Assembly (NCBI GenBank): GCA_034440575.1
Contig: JAOTOL010001570.1
Span: forward strand, 1,900,001 to 1,964,000
Origin: Imbricaverruca yamaguchii
Lineage: Eukaryota > Arthropoda > Thecostraca > Neoverrucidae
Reading direction: 5' to 3'
Length of the DNA stretch: 64,000 nucleotides
The first letter of the stretch is position 1. Every line of letters starts with the position of its first letter. Positions 54,601 through 62,196 of this stretch are shown piece after piece. Under the pieces are notes generated by a model, which worked only from the letters and a program-made list of their open reading frames with translations, did no database searches and was not told where the DNA came from. The position numbers were made by a program, and so were the translations under genes.

Positions 54601-57371
54601 TCTGGCTCGGTACTCTGGAGACCACGGGTGGGTCGGAGCAGTGTCTGAATCCTCTGGCTCGGTACTCTGTCTGGAGATCACGGGTGGGTCGGAGCAGTGT
54701 CTGAACCATCTGGCTTGGTACTCTGTCTGGAGATCACGGGTGGGTCGGAGCAGTGTCTGAACCCTCTGGCTTGGTACTCTGGAGATCACGGGTGGGTCGG
54801 AGCAGTGTCTGAACCCTCTGGCTCGGTACTTTGTCTGGAGATCACGGGTGGGTCGGAGCAGTGTCTGAACCCTCTGGCTCGGTACTCTGTCTGGGGATCA
54901 CGGGTGGGTCGGCTAGTATCTGAACCCTCTGGCTTGGTACTCTGTCTGGAGATCACGGGTGGGTCGGAGCAGTGTCTGAACCCTCTGGCTTGGTACTCTG
55001 TCTGGAGATCACGGGCGGGCCAGAGCGGTGTCTGAACCCTCTGGCTTGGTACTCTGTCTGGAGATCACGGGTGGGTCGGCTAGTATCTGAACCCTCTGGC
55101 TCGGTACTCTGTCTGGAGATCACGGGTGTGTCGGAGCAGTGTCTGAACCCTCTGGCTCGGTACTCTGTCTGGAGATCACGGGTGGGTCGGCTAGTATCTG
55201 AACCCTCTGGCTCGGTACTCTGTCTGGAGATCACGGGTGGGTCGGAGCAGTGTCTGAACCCTCTGGCTCGGTACTCTGTCTGGAGATCACGGGTGGGTCG
55301 GGGCAGTGTCTGAACCCTCTGGCTCGGTACTCTGTCTGGAGATCACGGGTGGGTCGGGGCAGTGTCTGAACCCTCTGGCTCGGTACTCTGTCTGGAGATC
55401 ACGGGTGGGCCGGAGCAGTGTCTGAACCCTCTGGCTTGGTACTCTGTCTGGAGATCACGGGTGGATCGGAACAGTGTCTGAACCCTCTGGCTTGGTACTC
55501 TGTCTGGAGATCACGGGTGGGTCGGAGCAGTGTCTGAACCCTCTGGCTTGGTACTCTGTCTGGAGATCACGGGTGGGTCGGAGCAGTATCTGAACCCTCT
55601 GGCTTGGTACTCTGTCTGGAGATCACGGGTGGGTCGGAGCGGTGTCTGAACCCTCTGGCTCGGTACTCTGTCTGGAGATCACGGGTGGGTCGGAGCAGTG
55701 TCTGAACCATCTGGCTCGGTACTCTGTCTGGGGATCACGGGTGGGTCGGAGCAGTGTCTGAACCCTCTGGCTCGGTACTCTGTCTGGAGATCACGGGTGG
55801 GTCGGAGCAGTGTCTGAACACTCTGGCTTGGTACTCTGTCTGGAGATCACGGGTGGGTCGGAGCAGTGTCTGAACCATCTGGCTTGGTACTCTGGAGATC
55901 ACGGGTGGGTCAGGTAGTATCTGAACACCTTCGTTTGGCACTCTGCTAATGTTAATTTGTCATTTTTCACATTCAATTGAAAAAACATTTGTTGAAAATA
56001 AGGAATTACATCCGCCGGGCCTCGTAATATATCTGCAACCCTGGTGTCTCGGTACCGATCTGCTCTTCTTAGGTATGGATATATCTGTGCCATGTGCCAC
56101 TCTGCATGTCTGGGTGCATTTTTGTGTCGTCAGGATGGGTCTATCATGTCTGAGTACGTATCTGTTCGGGGACATTTCTGATGGGCGAGTAGTCTGGGGG
56201 TAACTTGTCCATCTGCCAATCTAAGGGTGGTGCGTTCGAACATGTCGCTCCCCATCGCCCATGACCAATCAGTGTGGAAATTTGGGACGCAACATGGCGC
56301 AAAGCAATCGGTTGGTTGTTTGGTTATTCATGTTTTATGGCGCACCGTCACGTCAAGCAGTCGACACGTCGTTGTTGCTCGTCTCACAAGCGAATGGTTG
56401 CGCGTTCGAGTCTCACCTGTCGCTAATCTTCGCCCGCGACCATTCGGCGTGAGAGATTGGCGACGCTGCATCACCTAACGGTCGATGTGTCGTAAAACAA
56501 ATGACCAACCAGTCGACACCTTGTGAAACCAATAACCACCGCCGCGGTACGTCTGACTGTTCTGTACCTGCCGTTGCAGTCGAAGATGAGCGGACCCAGT
56601 CGCGACATGCTGCGACTCTGCGACGTGCCCGGCATCCTGGCGGCCATTCGCGGGGACGCCCCGCCACCGGCCGACTCCGACCCAGCCCCAGAGACGCCCG
56701 CCGCCGCGCCGCCGCCGGCGGGCGTACCCGCGCTGAAGCCCGAGCCCGAGCCCCAGGCCGAGGCCGGACCGACGCCGGCCGGCGACTCGCCGCGAGCCCG
56801 GCTGACGTCACTGGTCGCCATGGCGACGCAGCGGATGAGACGCGCGTCGCCGCCGCTGGACGAGCTGCGCGCGCTGTGCGGCCAGCTGAGCGCGCTGTGC
56901 GGCCAGCTGAGCGGCGACCTCGGCGATGACCCTGGCGGTGACCTCGGCAGTGACGGCGGCGGTGGCCTCGACGGTGGCCCGGTGGAGGGCTGGGCCGAGT
57001 TCGTGAAGCAGGCGCTCAAGCGGGGTCTGCGCGAGCCGCCGCTGGGCGCGGTCGTGGTGCCCGCCCTGACGCGACTGGCGCGCGCCGGCCTGTTCCCGTG
57101 CCGCGGCACCACCGCGGCCGGCGGCGACGACGCCGTCAGCGCCGAGCTGCTCTACGAGATGGTGCTCAGCCACTCGCTGTTCCTGGAGCGCATGCTCGAC
57201 CCGGCCGAGGACGAGCTGCCGCTGCTGCACGCCGTCCTCCAGATGTTGCTGGCCACTGTCACCAGGTGTCAGCACGTGTGCAAGTCGTCGCACGTGGCGC
57301 TGTTTCTGACGGCGTACGCCGCCACTGTGATCCACACCGATCAACTTATCGTCGTTACAGTTCACATCTGA
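36657..57371 (+). CDS. URB1: URB1 (Npa1) homologue, 13 recognisable exons, probably incomplete
   Basis: Exons: 36657-36741, 37200-37303, 38237-38491, 39398-39499, 40605-40742, 42627-42718, 44809-44951, 45773-45865, 46486-46729, 47958-48030, 49671-49882, 51471-51591 and 56580-57371. Joined, they give one open frame of 817 codons, with every junction in phase. URB1 is a nucleolar HEAT/ARM-type scaffold needed for early 60S ribosome assembly. Family matches are a Lys/Arg-rich start, LSPTSTAGQAQAALRLLT, VRVAFVTFVLSFLI, VHEFLLVLATSRAHGI, ELVVATIAACPDLCQHYL, and in the last exon GWAEFVKQALK and VCKSSHVALFLTAYAAT. Animal URB1 is near 2,200 residues. Hundreds of residues expected between exons 12 and 13, and the C-terminal part, are not in the window. 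Several introns carry arrays that copy splice junctions. Confidence 0.9.
36742..37199. other. URB1 intron 1
   Basis: Ordinary AT-rich intron with nothing recognised. Confidence 0.5.
37200..37303 (+). CDS. URB1: URB1 exon 2
   Basis: Acceptor TTCTTACAG, donor CAG|GTAAGA. Frame DHVERTPQDYAAQFADDMAT, phase 1 in and phase 0 out. Confidence 0.75.
37550..38236 (+). repeat. Array copying the URB1 exon 3 acceptor junction
   Basis: Six decoy units of 66-79 bp precede the real acceptor. Exon-like starts fall at 37826, 37892, 37958, 38025, 38092 and 38171. Each has CTGACCTGACC tract, CTGCCGCCAG, then GTGTACGACTCGCTGGCCGG. Still older relics (GTATACTATCTGGGA, GTACTATCTGGGAC) extend left to about 37550. 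In the recent decoys the exon frame reaches TGA soon after the copied part. Confidence 0.95.
38237..38491 (+). CDS. URB1: URB1 exon 3
   Basis: 85 codons, phase 0-0: VYDSLAGRLLRLDGSGAA ... GRQLFRILSPTSTAGQ, then AALRLLTACVWSGAAAARVV, the start of the Npa1 N-terminal domain. The acceptor CCGCCAG at 38236 is the last of seven near-identical acceptor units. Confidence 0.92.
38576..38820 (+). repeat. ~60-bp minisatellite behind URB1 exon 3
   Basis: Four units of TCCCACTGAGCTGGGTACTG plus ATGTGACAGGTGGTGTTGGA. The ACAGGTGGTGTTGG core may derive from the exon 3 donor (CGCAG|GTCGGTGG), but this is less clear than elsewhere. Confidence 0.85.
38821..39397. other. URB1 intron 3, right part
   Basis: No repeat or gene recognised. 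Confidence 0.4.
39398..39499 (+). CDS. URB1: URB1 exon 4
   Basis: 34 codons, phase 0-0: VAALKNLNATTDVRVAFVTF then VLSFLIDSNRLVIQ, matching a conserved URB1 helix pair. Confidence 0.92.
39576..39644 (+). mobile_element. SINE-2, 69-bp 3' fragment with perfect target duplication
   Basis: CGGCGTGAGAGATTGGCGAC ... CGATGTGTCGTAAAA ... CCAATAACCAACC between repeats AATATGTGTGAAGT (39562-39575 and 39645-39658). Confidence 0.92.
39686..39842 (-). mobile_element. SINE-2 copy
   Basis: Reverse copy with GTCGCCAATCTCTCACGCCG, GAGGCTCGAACCCACAAC and CCCCTAGATTACTGG. Confidence 0.88.
39934..39990 (+). mobile_element. Short hairpin retroposon, 57 bp, apparently full length
   Basis: It starts ATGGGCACTGCATGACC, continues GATGTAGTCAATGCGCCCC and ends GATAACCAACCAA. 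Perfect 13-bp repeats CTGTTCTGCAGAG flank it (39921-39933 and 39991-40003). Confidence 0.93.
40004..40604. other. URB1 intron 4, right part
   Basis: No feature recognised. Confidence 0.4.
40605..40742 (+). CDS. URB1: URB1 exon 5
   Basis: 46 codons, phase 0-0: DLLDKKIPMSIVCTGL ... STIHLVLSTWKEAILENPKI. Matches the URB1 segment with LSTLKTKVV. Confidence 0.9.
40743..41200. other. URB1 intron 5, left part
   Basis: A TTCATT-rich stretch near 40905-40980; otherwise nothing recognised. Confidence 0.4.
41201..42626 (+). repeat. 72-bp array copying the URB1 exon 6 acceptor tract
   Basis: About 14 units at 41604-42626 of GCTCTGATACGTGTTCCCTC, TATGACTGTGGATGTGACGC and CTGCTCCTGCTGCAGCTGAG, with deletions near 41770 and 42400-42470. 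The unit includes the polypyrimidine tract and CAG corresponding to the real CTGCTCTTGTTGCAG|TTGCGACTG. Older diverged units lie at 41205-41420, cut off by a SINE-1. Confidence 0.9.
41427..41603 (-). mobile_element. SINE-1 copy inside the exon 6 acceptor array
   Basis: Full-length reverse copy between AGCTCTG repeats (41420-41426 and 41604-41610). Confidence 0.9.
42627..42718 (+). CDS. URB1: URB1 exon 6
   Basis: Acceptor CTTGTTGCAG at 42626. LRLFNARHLTVLLGLYRWRG then HQFTWRSRTN. Phase 0 in and 2 out, donor CTT|GTGAGT. Confidence 0.85.
42719..43342. other. URB1 intron 6, left part
   Basis: A short retroposon-like piece (TTCGATGCGCCCTAAAGCCC, AATAACTAAATAACTC) starts about 10 nt after the donor. 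The rest is unremarkable. Confidence 0.45.
43343..43503 (+). mobile_element. SINE-2 full-length copy
   Basis: GGGACGAGTAGTCTAGGGG, GATTGTGGGTTCGAGCCCC, hairpin and a GAATAAACAAAACC tail. Flanks TCTTTGTCAAACGGG and TCTTTGTTAACGGG look like an aged target duplication. Confidence 0.9.
43504..44002. other. URB1 intron 6, middle part
   Basis: No feature recognised. Confidence 0.4.
44003..44155 (-). mobile_element. SINE-2 full-length copy with perfect 16-bp target duplication
   Basis: Repeats CTTTGGTCAGGGTTGG at 43987-44002 and 44156-44171 fix the element at 153 bp. Confidence 0.95.
44540..44808 (+). repeat. Small imperfect duplication of the URB1 exon 7 acceptor region
   Basis: GATTTGTTGTGAA blocks near 44565 and 44760, each followed by an acceptor-like ACAGGTACAAGA or ACCAGGTACAAGA, with ACAGGTAAAAGATGG between them. 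A short-retroposon piece (GGTCGACGCGCCCCC) lies at about 44660-44702. Confidence 0.55.
44809..44951 (+). CDS. URB1: URB1 exon 7
   Basis: Acceptor CACACCAG at 44808. YKKKKASAGDDESN ... RQNVHEFLLVLATSRAHGI. The donor at GGACG|GTACGC joins to ASLGTSG, restoring the family motif seen as YDASLGT. Confidence 0.9.
44997..45177 (-). mobile_element. SINE-1 full-length copy
   Basis: Flanked by ACTGGCCCCT at 44987-44996 and 45178-45187. It lies about 45 nt inside URB1 intron 7. Confidence 0.93.
45370..45662. repeat. (TA)n arrays flanking a SINE-2
   Basis: TA-rich runs at 45370-45435 and 45583-45662. Confidence 0.92.
45427..45585 (+). mobile_element. SINE-2 copy inserted in a TA microsatellite
   Basis: CGTCTAGGGGTAAGTTGCTC ... 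CCTGTCGCTACTCTTCGC ... GTAAAACCAATAAACAG between TA arrays. Confidence 0.9.
45773..45865 (+). CDS. URB1: URB1 exon 8
   Basis: Phase 1-1, 93 nt: SLGTSGVNCNPVLLEMLRAM then TTPWRDQLTA. Donor GCAG|GTCGGT. Confidence 0.88.
45912..45948 (-). mobile_element. Short hairpin retroposon, 37 bp, with perfect target duplication
   Basis: GGAGTTTAGGGGCGCATCG, ACGACATGGGTCATGCGG between repeats CTGAAGGCTGCTTC (45898-45911 and 45949-45962). Confidence 0.88.
45949..46485. other. URB1 intron 8, right part
   Basis: A further short-retroposon-like piece at 46250-46296 (GGTCGAGGCGCCCTAAAAC, CAATAACCAACC). Otherwise nothing. Confidence 0.45.
46486..46729 (+). CDS. URB1: URB1 exon 9
   Basis: Phase 1 in and 2 out: ELVVATIAACPDLCQHYLPA ... 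TAEWHAAVAMVTAGVSRCQ ... PPAAREVM. Donor ATGAG|GTCAGT, whose flanks are repeated about ten times downstream. Confidence 0.92.
46685..47490 (+). repeat. Array copying the URB1 exon 9 donor junction
   Basis: The real exon end and donor (GCGGGAGGTCATGAG|GTCAGT) are followed by about ten units of 63-80 bp. Each carries TACCCGCCGGCGGCGCG, GAGGTCATGAGGTCAGT and GTGTGGCGGGGATAACCCG. Confidence 0.96.
47491..47957. other. URB1 intron 9, right part
   Basis: No feature recognised. Confidence 0.4.
47958..48030 (+). CDS. URB1: URB1 exon 10
   Basis: 73 nt, acceptor CTGTTCAG, donor CAG|GTAAGA: SGVSHEDETVREASLGLLVA then MLDQ. Phase 2 in and 0 out. Confidence 0.85.
48208..48309 (-). mobile_element. SINE-2, 5'-truncated
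   Basis: Reverse copy with flanking AATGATGCCTT (48197-48207 and 48310-48320). Confidence 0.85.
48321..48923. other. URB1 intron 10, unidentified GC-rich segment
   Basis: 48450-48900 is GC-rich with open frames on both strands (155-167 codons), but I recognise no motif. It could be a relic of another repeat family. Confidence 0.35.
48924..49104 (-). mobile_element. SINE-1 full-length copy with perfect 17-bp target duplication
   Basis: Repeats CAAATGGTTTTGTAATG at 48907-48923 and 49105-49121 define a 181-bp element. Confidence 0.96.
49458..49578. repeat. Cluster of CCACATGTGG-type palindromes
   Basis: CACATGTGGACATGTGGATC, GCATGTGATCAACATG, CCATGTGGACAATCC and CCACATGTGATTGTCC recur within 120 bp of URB1 intron 10. 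It may be a foldback MITE. Confidence 0.65.
49671..49882 (+). CDS. URB1: URB1 exon 11
   Basis: Phase 0 in and 2 out: VRSLQSQLADSADYG ... HLPTCDQLTGVWSQLM ... ALLLLVLRAISGRWLVAT. Matches the URB1 segment around TVVWVWQSL. Donor CCCG|GTGAGG. Confidence 0.88.
49860..50095 (+). repeat. Short array copying the URB1 exon 11 donor junction
   Basis: Units of GGCTGGTGGTCACAAGG, TAGTGGCCACC, CRGTGAGGACT and GCAGTGTACTAATGC. Decoy donors appear near 49942, 49983 and 50041, and the real donor is at 49883. Confidence 0.88.
50096..50627. other. URB1 intron 11, middle part
   Basis: Nothing recognised. Confidence 0.4.
50628..50880 (+). mobile_element. Two short-hairpin-retroposon-like copies
   Basis: CGACATGACCGATGTAGTCG, ATGCGCCCTAAATACCCC near 50628-50675, and ATGGGCGCAAATGACCC, TAGATGTCGACGCGCCC near 50802-50850. 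Target duplications not resolved. Confidence 0.6.
50890..51470 (+). repeat. Minisatellite at the URB1 exon 12 acceptor side
   Basis: Irregular units with GTGGTGTGGCGGGTG, CACCTGACCTGTGTCCTCCC and CACTGTGACGGTACCG. They include the pyrimidine tract type found before exon 12, but not its exon edge. A SINE-2 (51042-51201) and a partial SINE-2 duplicate (about 51240-51306) interrupt it. Confidence 0.85.
51042..51201 (+). mobile_element. SINE-2 full-length copy with perfect 14-bp target duplication
   Basis: Repeats CGACGGCACCGCGC at 51028-51041 and 51202-51215; 160 bp. Confidence 0.95.
51471..51591 (+). CDS. URB1: URB1 exon 12
   Basis: Acceptor CACCATCAG at 51470. WSTDGSTLARIQAQLPTLG ... QLTSAPEPIAADLK. 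The donor AAG|GTGCGG opens onto the 4.3-kb array. Confidence 0.82.
51638..55925 (+). repeat. 4.3-kb minisatellite, 56/52-bp units, with higher-order repeats
   Basis: Roughly 75 units of CTGGAGATCACGGGTGGGTC, GGAGCAGTGTCTGAACCCTC, TGGCTTGGTACTCTGT. A short unit form lacks four bases (TCTG), and a GGCTAGTATCTG variant recurs. Marker variants repeat with a 532-bp spacing (53005/53537, 53261/53793) and a 224-bp spacing (53971/54195). All open frames in it are products of the repeat. Confidence 0.98.
55926..56579. other. Between the large array and the last URB1 exon
   Basis: Holds two SINE-2 relatives (about 56180-56310 and 56368-56509). No further URB1 exon was seen. Confidence 0.5.
56368..56509 (+). 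mobile_element. SINE-2 copy
   Basis: Starts within the head (GTTGCTCGTCTCACAAGCG), then GTTCGAGTCTCACCTGTCGC, hairpin and CAAATGACCAACC. Flanked by CAGTCGACAC (56358-56367 and 56510-56519), so 142 bp. A more diverged head (GGCGAGTAGTCTGGGGGTAA) lies at about 56180. Confidence 0.88.
56580..57371 (+). CDS. URB1: URB1 last recognisable exon
   Basis: Acceptor CTGCCGTTGCAG at 56579. A Pro/Glu-rich linker (about residues 25-75 of the exon) precedes the conserved EGWAEFVKQALKRGL ... VVVPALTRLARAG ... EMVLSHSLFLERML ... VCKSSHVALFLTAYAATV block. In the family the chain continues well beyond this block. Here similarity fades after HTDQL and TGA follows at 57369-57371. The true splice donor was not identified, so the last ~10 codons are doubtful. 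Confidence 0.88.
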   Translation, partial: SKMSGPSRDMLRLCDVPGILAAIRGDAPPPADSDPAPETPAAAPPPAGVPALKPEPEPQAEAGPTPAGDSPRARLTSLVAMATQRMRRASPPLDELRALCGQLSALCGQLSGDLGDDPGGDLGSDGGGGLDGGPVEGWAEFVKQALKRGLREPPLGAVVVPALTRLARAGLFPCRGTTAAGGDDAVSAELLYEMVLSHSLFLERMLDPAEDELPLLHAVLQMLLATVTRCQHVCKSSHVALFLTAYAATVIHTDQLIVVTVHI

Positions 57372-57544
57372 CCAGCAAGAGTTTTCTGAACCTAGCGATC
57401 AACTTCATCGTCTTCACAATTACTTCCTTCGGTAACCTTGTGCATAATATCCCAAACGAAGAACGAAGTTGTCCGAAAACTAGAAAATGTACAGAAAAGA
57501 AGATAAACGCAGACAACTACGTCGTCTTTAACAATGCACACACA

Positions 57545-57612
57545 CATATATATATATATAAATACAATGCGGATATATATATATGTGCATTGTATATATA
57601 TACATACATAAA
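57545..57612. repeat. TA-rich microsatellite
   Basis: ACACATATATATATATAAAT and similar runs. Confidence 0.85.
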
Positions 57613-57901
57613 TATCTATAAATCCCTCTCATATGCATGCCCATACCTCTCAGTCACTCCTCCCGAGTCTCTTCGTCGCGCCCGACGACGGAGACGTCGG
57701 CAGCGACGCAGCGTCCGGACCGGCGTCGTGCCGTCGATCGTCGACCGCCGACTGAGCCTGCTGGAGTGAACGGCACGGTGCCAGTCGGGTGATGGGGGCT
57801 GATCGATGGGCACCATGGGCACATGACCGTGATGGCGGAGCGATGCGGCTCCATCACTCTATGTTCACACGCATAATGCACCTATCCATTGGTCTATATA
57901 T

Positions 57902-58094
<193 letters not shown>

Positions 58095-58314
58095 AACATG
58101 TACATATATGTAAACGTACTATATATGCACATCGTTAGCTTATCAATTCGAAAAACTGTGTTACCAATACTCGGCTCGGAAGCTCGGAAGCTCGGCTTTG
58201 CCACATGGGGATAGCACAGAACAAACTTCTTTTTGGAAGCAAAATCAAGCAAAGCGTCTGGGGATTGCTTGCTGATAGTGTGAAGCTTTACCTTCGAAAA
58301 GTAGGGTTTTCAAC

Positions 58315-58394
58315 ATCTGAATGCCCTCACTTATGGGGCATTCAGATGCCCCATAAGTGAGAATGGGGTCTATATATGCTCACTTAGACCCCAT
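58315..58394. repeat. Nested perfect hairpins
   Basis: CTCACTTATGGGGCAT (58326-58341) pairs perfectly with ATGCCCCATAAGTGAG (58346-58361) around TCAG. ATCTGAATGCCC can instead pair with GGGCATTCAGAT. ATGGGGTCT pairs with AGACCCCAT (58363-58371 and 58386-58394). Confidence 0.95.
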
Positions 58395-58811
58395 GCTCTA
58401 CCAATCGCATTCAGCTGTTGGTACGCATACGTTTACAATTTCTTCTGTTTCGTTACAACTAGCTTCACGGATACATGAGTGGTCCTCTTTGACACCTCTA
58501 CCGTTGAAGGGAGGGGAGCATGCACAGGACAGTACATACCATCGTAGCCGGTGATTGCCCGTTGTCTCTTTGCTGCCGCACAATCTGTGAGTAGACGCGA
58601 AATGAACGCACAAATTGTTATTCCTACAAGGATACGTCAACCGTTTTTACGCATGAGCATGCGATGCGGATGGGTGAATTTCTGACATTGGCAGTACCTG
58701 AAGATGATTTCCCCCTCATATCCCTATGCTCACATTCACATTTGCATTCACAGACCATTCACACCCGTCGCACTCACATTCCGGAGCTCAGGCAGTGTGT
58801 TGGAGGTGGTT

Positions 58812-58970
58812 TCTATTGGTTTCACGACGTGGGATTGACCTGGGCCACACAGGGCCACCAGTCTCTCACGCCGACTGGCTGCGAGTGAAAAAATAGCCAG
58901 AAGTCGGACTCGAACCCACAGCCTTCCCGTTGGGACACGGGCACATTACCCATAGACTACTCCCGCTCAT
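58812..58970 (-). mobile_element. Diverged SINE-2-like copy
   Basis: Reverse copy: TTGGTTTCACGACGTGGG, CAGTCTCTCACGCCGACTGG, CGGACTCGAACCCACAGCC, CATAGACTACTCCCGCTC. Confidence 0.8.
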
Positions 58971-59044
58971 GCATATATCGAATAACCAAAGCCAGCGGAA
59001 GTGTCACACTGATGCATTGCACATTAATATCTTGGATAGAGCAT

Positions 59045-59210
59045 CACATGCGGAACACTGATGTATCAGAACACAATCGGAACACTGATGCATCAGAGCA
59101 CACTCGGAACACATCCGTGCCATAGCACACGCGGAACACTACTGCATCGGAGCACAAGCGGAACACTGCTGTATCACAGCACACTCGGAACACCGTGAAA
59201 CCCATAGTAC
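59045..59210. repeat. ~29-bp minisatellite left of duplication copy 2
   Basis: Six units of CGGAACACTGATGCATC plus AGAGCACACT. It lies about 120 bp before the first base that can be matched to copy 1. Confidence 0.88.
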
Positions 59211-62147
59211 AGACAAATCGGGGCACTAAATGATTAGCGTGCATGATCCCAGCCGAAGGCACAGCAACGACAGCAGCAGCGCCAGCATATTCACGACGTG
59301 CCCATCACGGCATTGCTGTATGCTCCTCCAGAAGGCTCGGCGACGTCCACATTCGTCGTACATGTTGTGCGCACGTGGTAACAGGTGCCCCTGACAGTCA
59401 CTGATTCGGACTAGCGCTCCAGGGGGCCCAGCTGCTTCGCGTACCTCGACTTTGCAGGCAAACAGAAGGCGAATCGACGGCACGAACTTCGTAGAAAAGA
59501 AGTGAAGCGTTGTCTGGGCTGAAGGTTAGGTTAGACTAAGTTAGATTAGGTCGACGTTGGGCCGATAAAGCTTTCTTCTGCCGTGTCCCCTTCACCGCCT
59601 ACCGCCTCTTGTCTCGCTACACGCGCTCTTCCAATGGGATGTAGGAAAGCAGTTAATTCATACCCGGAATGTTATTCTGCGGCCATAAAAATTGTGATAG
59701 ACCCCAAAAACGCGCCAGGCCCAGGAAGAAAAAGCAAGTTGGAGCACCGTTATTCTGCGGCTGGAAAAGCAGCCGCAGTGGCATACAAAGAGGAAACCAC
59801 ACCCTCCCCTCCATCCAGAAGAGGTGGGCTTCCAAGAACCTAAAAATCGCGTCCGATACCAAACCGTGGTGTTCAGACCCCGATCCACCCGGGATCTCCA
59901 GACTTGCATTGTTATCACGCACAGCCTTCACTCGTCGGACGGGCTGGCAGGTTCGCTTTCGTCGGGACGAGGGGGCAAGGGCTTTCAAATGCCCCTTCCT
60001 CCCCGAACCTCCGACCTGCGTAAGCTGAGATCAAACACAAAATAGCATCAGAAAGCTCTGGTTATGGAGATCCCGTGGCATACCTTCACATCTGACCTAC
60101 CGCATATGATGACTTATAATTGCATTTTGACCGATAATGAGGTTACCAGAGGTCATATTCGGTCAATGTGCGGACTTCGACATACATGCCTGGAATGGTA
60201 GCGACGCTCGTGGTCCAGGATAGTGCTTTCTCAACCACACGCGATTTTCCGAAACATCTTCACAAATCTTCTGGGGGGGGGGTGGCGTGGCGTGATTTTT
60301 CCTGGCCTCGCTTCTTCTGGTCACATTTTTTTCGTTTTGGTCTTGGTTTTGGTTTTGGTTCTGTTTTTCGTTCTGGTGCCCTGTGCGATTGGTAGTTTGT
60401 TTGAGCAAGCGGTTCAGTGGCCACGATTAGTCAGCGAAAAAAGGTTGCCAGGCCGTGAAGCCATCGTCATCGGTCGCCCGGTTATGCTCGCCTAGCTCTG
60501 CGATGTACAAGGTCAACAGAGTTCACGACCGAGAATGGCCATTCGCCTCCCTAATTTCAGGCACGTGGGGTTGAAGCAGGCATGGCGGATTGCCATGACG
60601 TATTGTGACAGGCGTATGACTTACTGTCGGCAATGAGTCCATCAACACAGTTGCCCGTACACCGACCATTTATGTCGCGTCGTCCCGTTAAGTGTGCTTT
60701 AGAGGACGGTTTCAGGTGAATTATGTCGCAACAGGAGTGCACGCTCGTCGCTTTATTGGAAATATGTCCAATAACATGCGTCAGCAGCAGAGGCGGATCC
60801 AGGGATGGTCTCGGGAGGGGCATTCGGCGGAAAAAACCGCGCGGGATGCACCCCAGCATACTGGAGGGACGCCTTTTGTCTCAAATGAGCGCCTTTTCTT
60901 CTCAAAAAGGTGTCTGGCTGAAACTTCCGTTGAGTGGGTGGGGCAGCACTCGAAACTTCCTGAAAGGGCGGCTTTCACGCCGGCAGGAGGGGCGCCATCT
61001 TCCTCATGGGGGAGTGTGCATACCCTCGGCTCTCCCACCGGCGGCTAGAGGACCCTCTTCGTCGGCTCAGGGGCCCTCTTTAATGACCCAGAACTCTCCG
61101 TCAGGTCGGAGCCTCCTGTTTCGAAAGTGTGGACCCCTCCATCGATGCAGAGGCCCTTCACAGCGGCTCGGCAATCTCCAGCGGCGATGATTTTCACCGT
61201 CGGCCCGTGGGTCCCTCAGCCAGCCTGGGGCCATTCGTAGGACCCGATGCCTCTCCGTCGGCCTAGAAGCCCTTTCCGTTGGCCCAGTTCGAGGCCCCCA
61301 ACGTCTGCCATGAACATTGTCCGCCAACTCGGGCCACTCGGGTCCTTCTTCATCGGCCCGGCACCATCTCCGTGAGTCCGTCGCTCGGGACTGCTTTCGT
61401 CGGACCAGGGGTCCTTGACGTCGGACCGAACCCTCTCTCGCCCTCTCCTCCTTTCGTCGGACCGGAGCCATCACTCGCCTCCCGGAATCCCCTGGAGATC
61501 CCCGAAGCCCTCTCCACCAGCCCGTCCTCCGGGACTGCTTGCGTCAGTCCTGGGGTCCTTCGACCTCGTACCGGAACCCTCTCCATCAGCCCGTCGCTCG
61601 GGACTCCTTTCGTCGGACCGGAGCCATCACTCGCCTCCCGGAGATCCCCTGGAGATCCCCGAAGCCCTCTCCACCAGCCCGTCCTCCGGGACTGCTTGCG
61701 TCAGTCCTGGGGTCCTTGACCTCGTACCGGAACCCTCTCCATCAGCCCGTCGCTCGGGACTCCTTTCGTCGGACCGGAGCCATCACTCGCCTCCCGGAGA
61801 TCCCCTGGAGTGACAAACTTCTCCGCACTTCGTCACAGACCATGCCGAGGCACACCGAGATCGACGGTCCGTCTGGACCTGTTGAAGAGGATGAAGAGGA
61901 TGACGGATGACGGAAGAAGAGGAGGATGACGGATGAAGAGGATGACGGATGAAGAGGATGACGGATGAAGAGGATGACGGATGAAGAGGATGACGGATGG
62001 AGAGGATGACGGATGAAGAGGATGACGGATGAAGAGCAGGGATGGACATAACCGCATGGGCTTCCTCAGGATCCGCATCTGCACGGCCACGGAGTCAAAC
62101 GGCAGGCGTCCATGACGCCCACCGCGCGCGCTCCACCGCCAGGGTTC

Positions 62148-62196
62148 GTTAGTTAGTTATTAGGGGCGCATCACTACATTGGTCATGTAGCGCCCA
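62148..62196 (-). mobile_element. Short hairpin retroposon, 49 bp, present only in copy 2
   Basis: On the minus strand it reads TGGGCGCTACATGACCA, ATGTAGTGATGCGCCCC, TAATAACTAACTAAC. It is flanked by CACCGCCAGGGTTC and CACCACCAGGGTTC (13 of 14). Copy 1 has a single CACCACCAGGGTTC at 2938-2951 and no insert. Confidence 0.95.

Noticed and set aside
57098..57769. Arg-rich 223-codon frame after the last URB1 exon
   Set aside because: It is an out-of-frame reading of the URB1 exon running into microsatellite.
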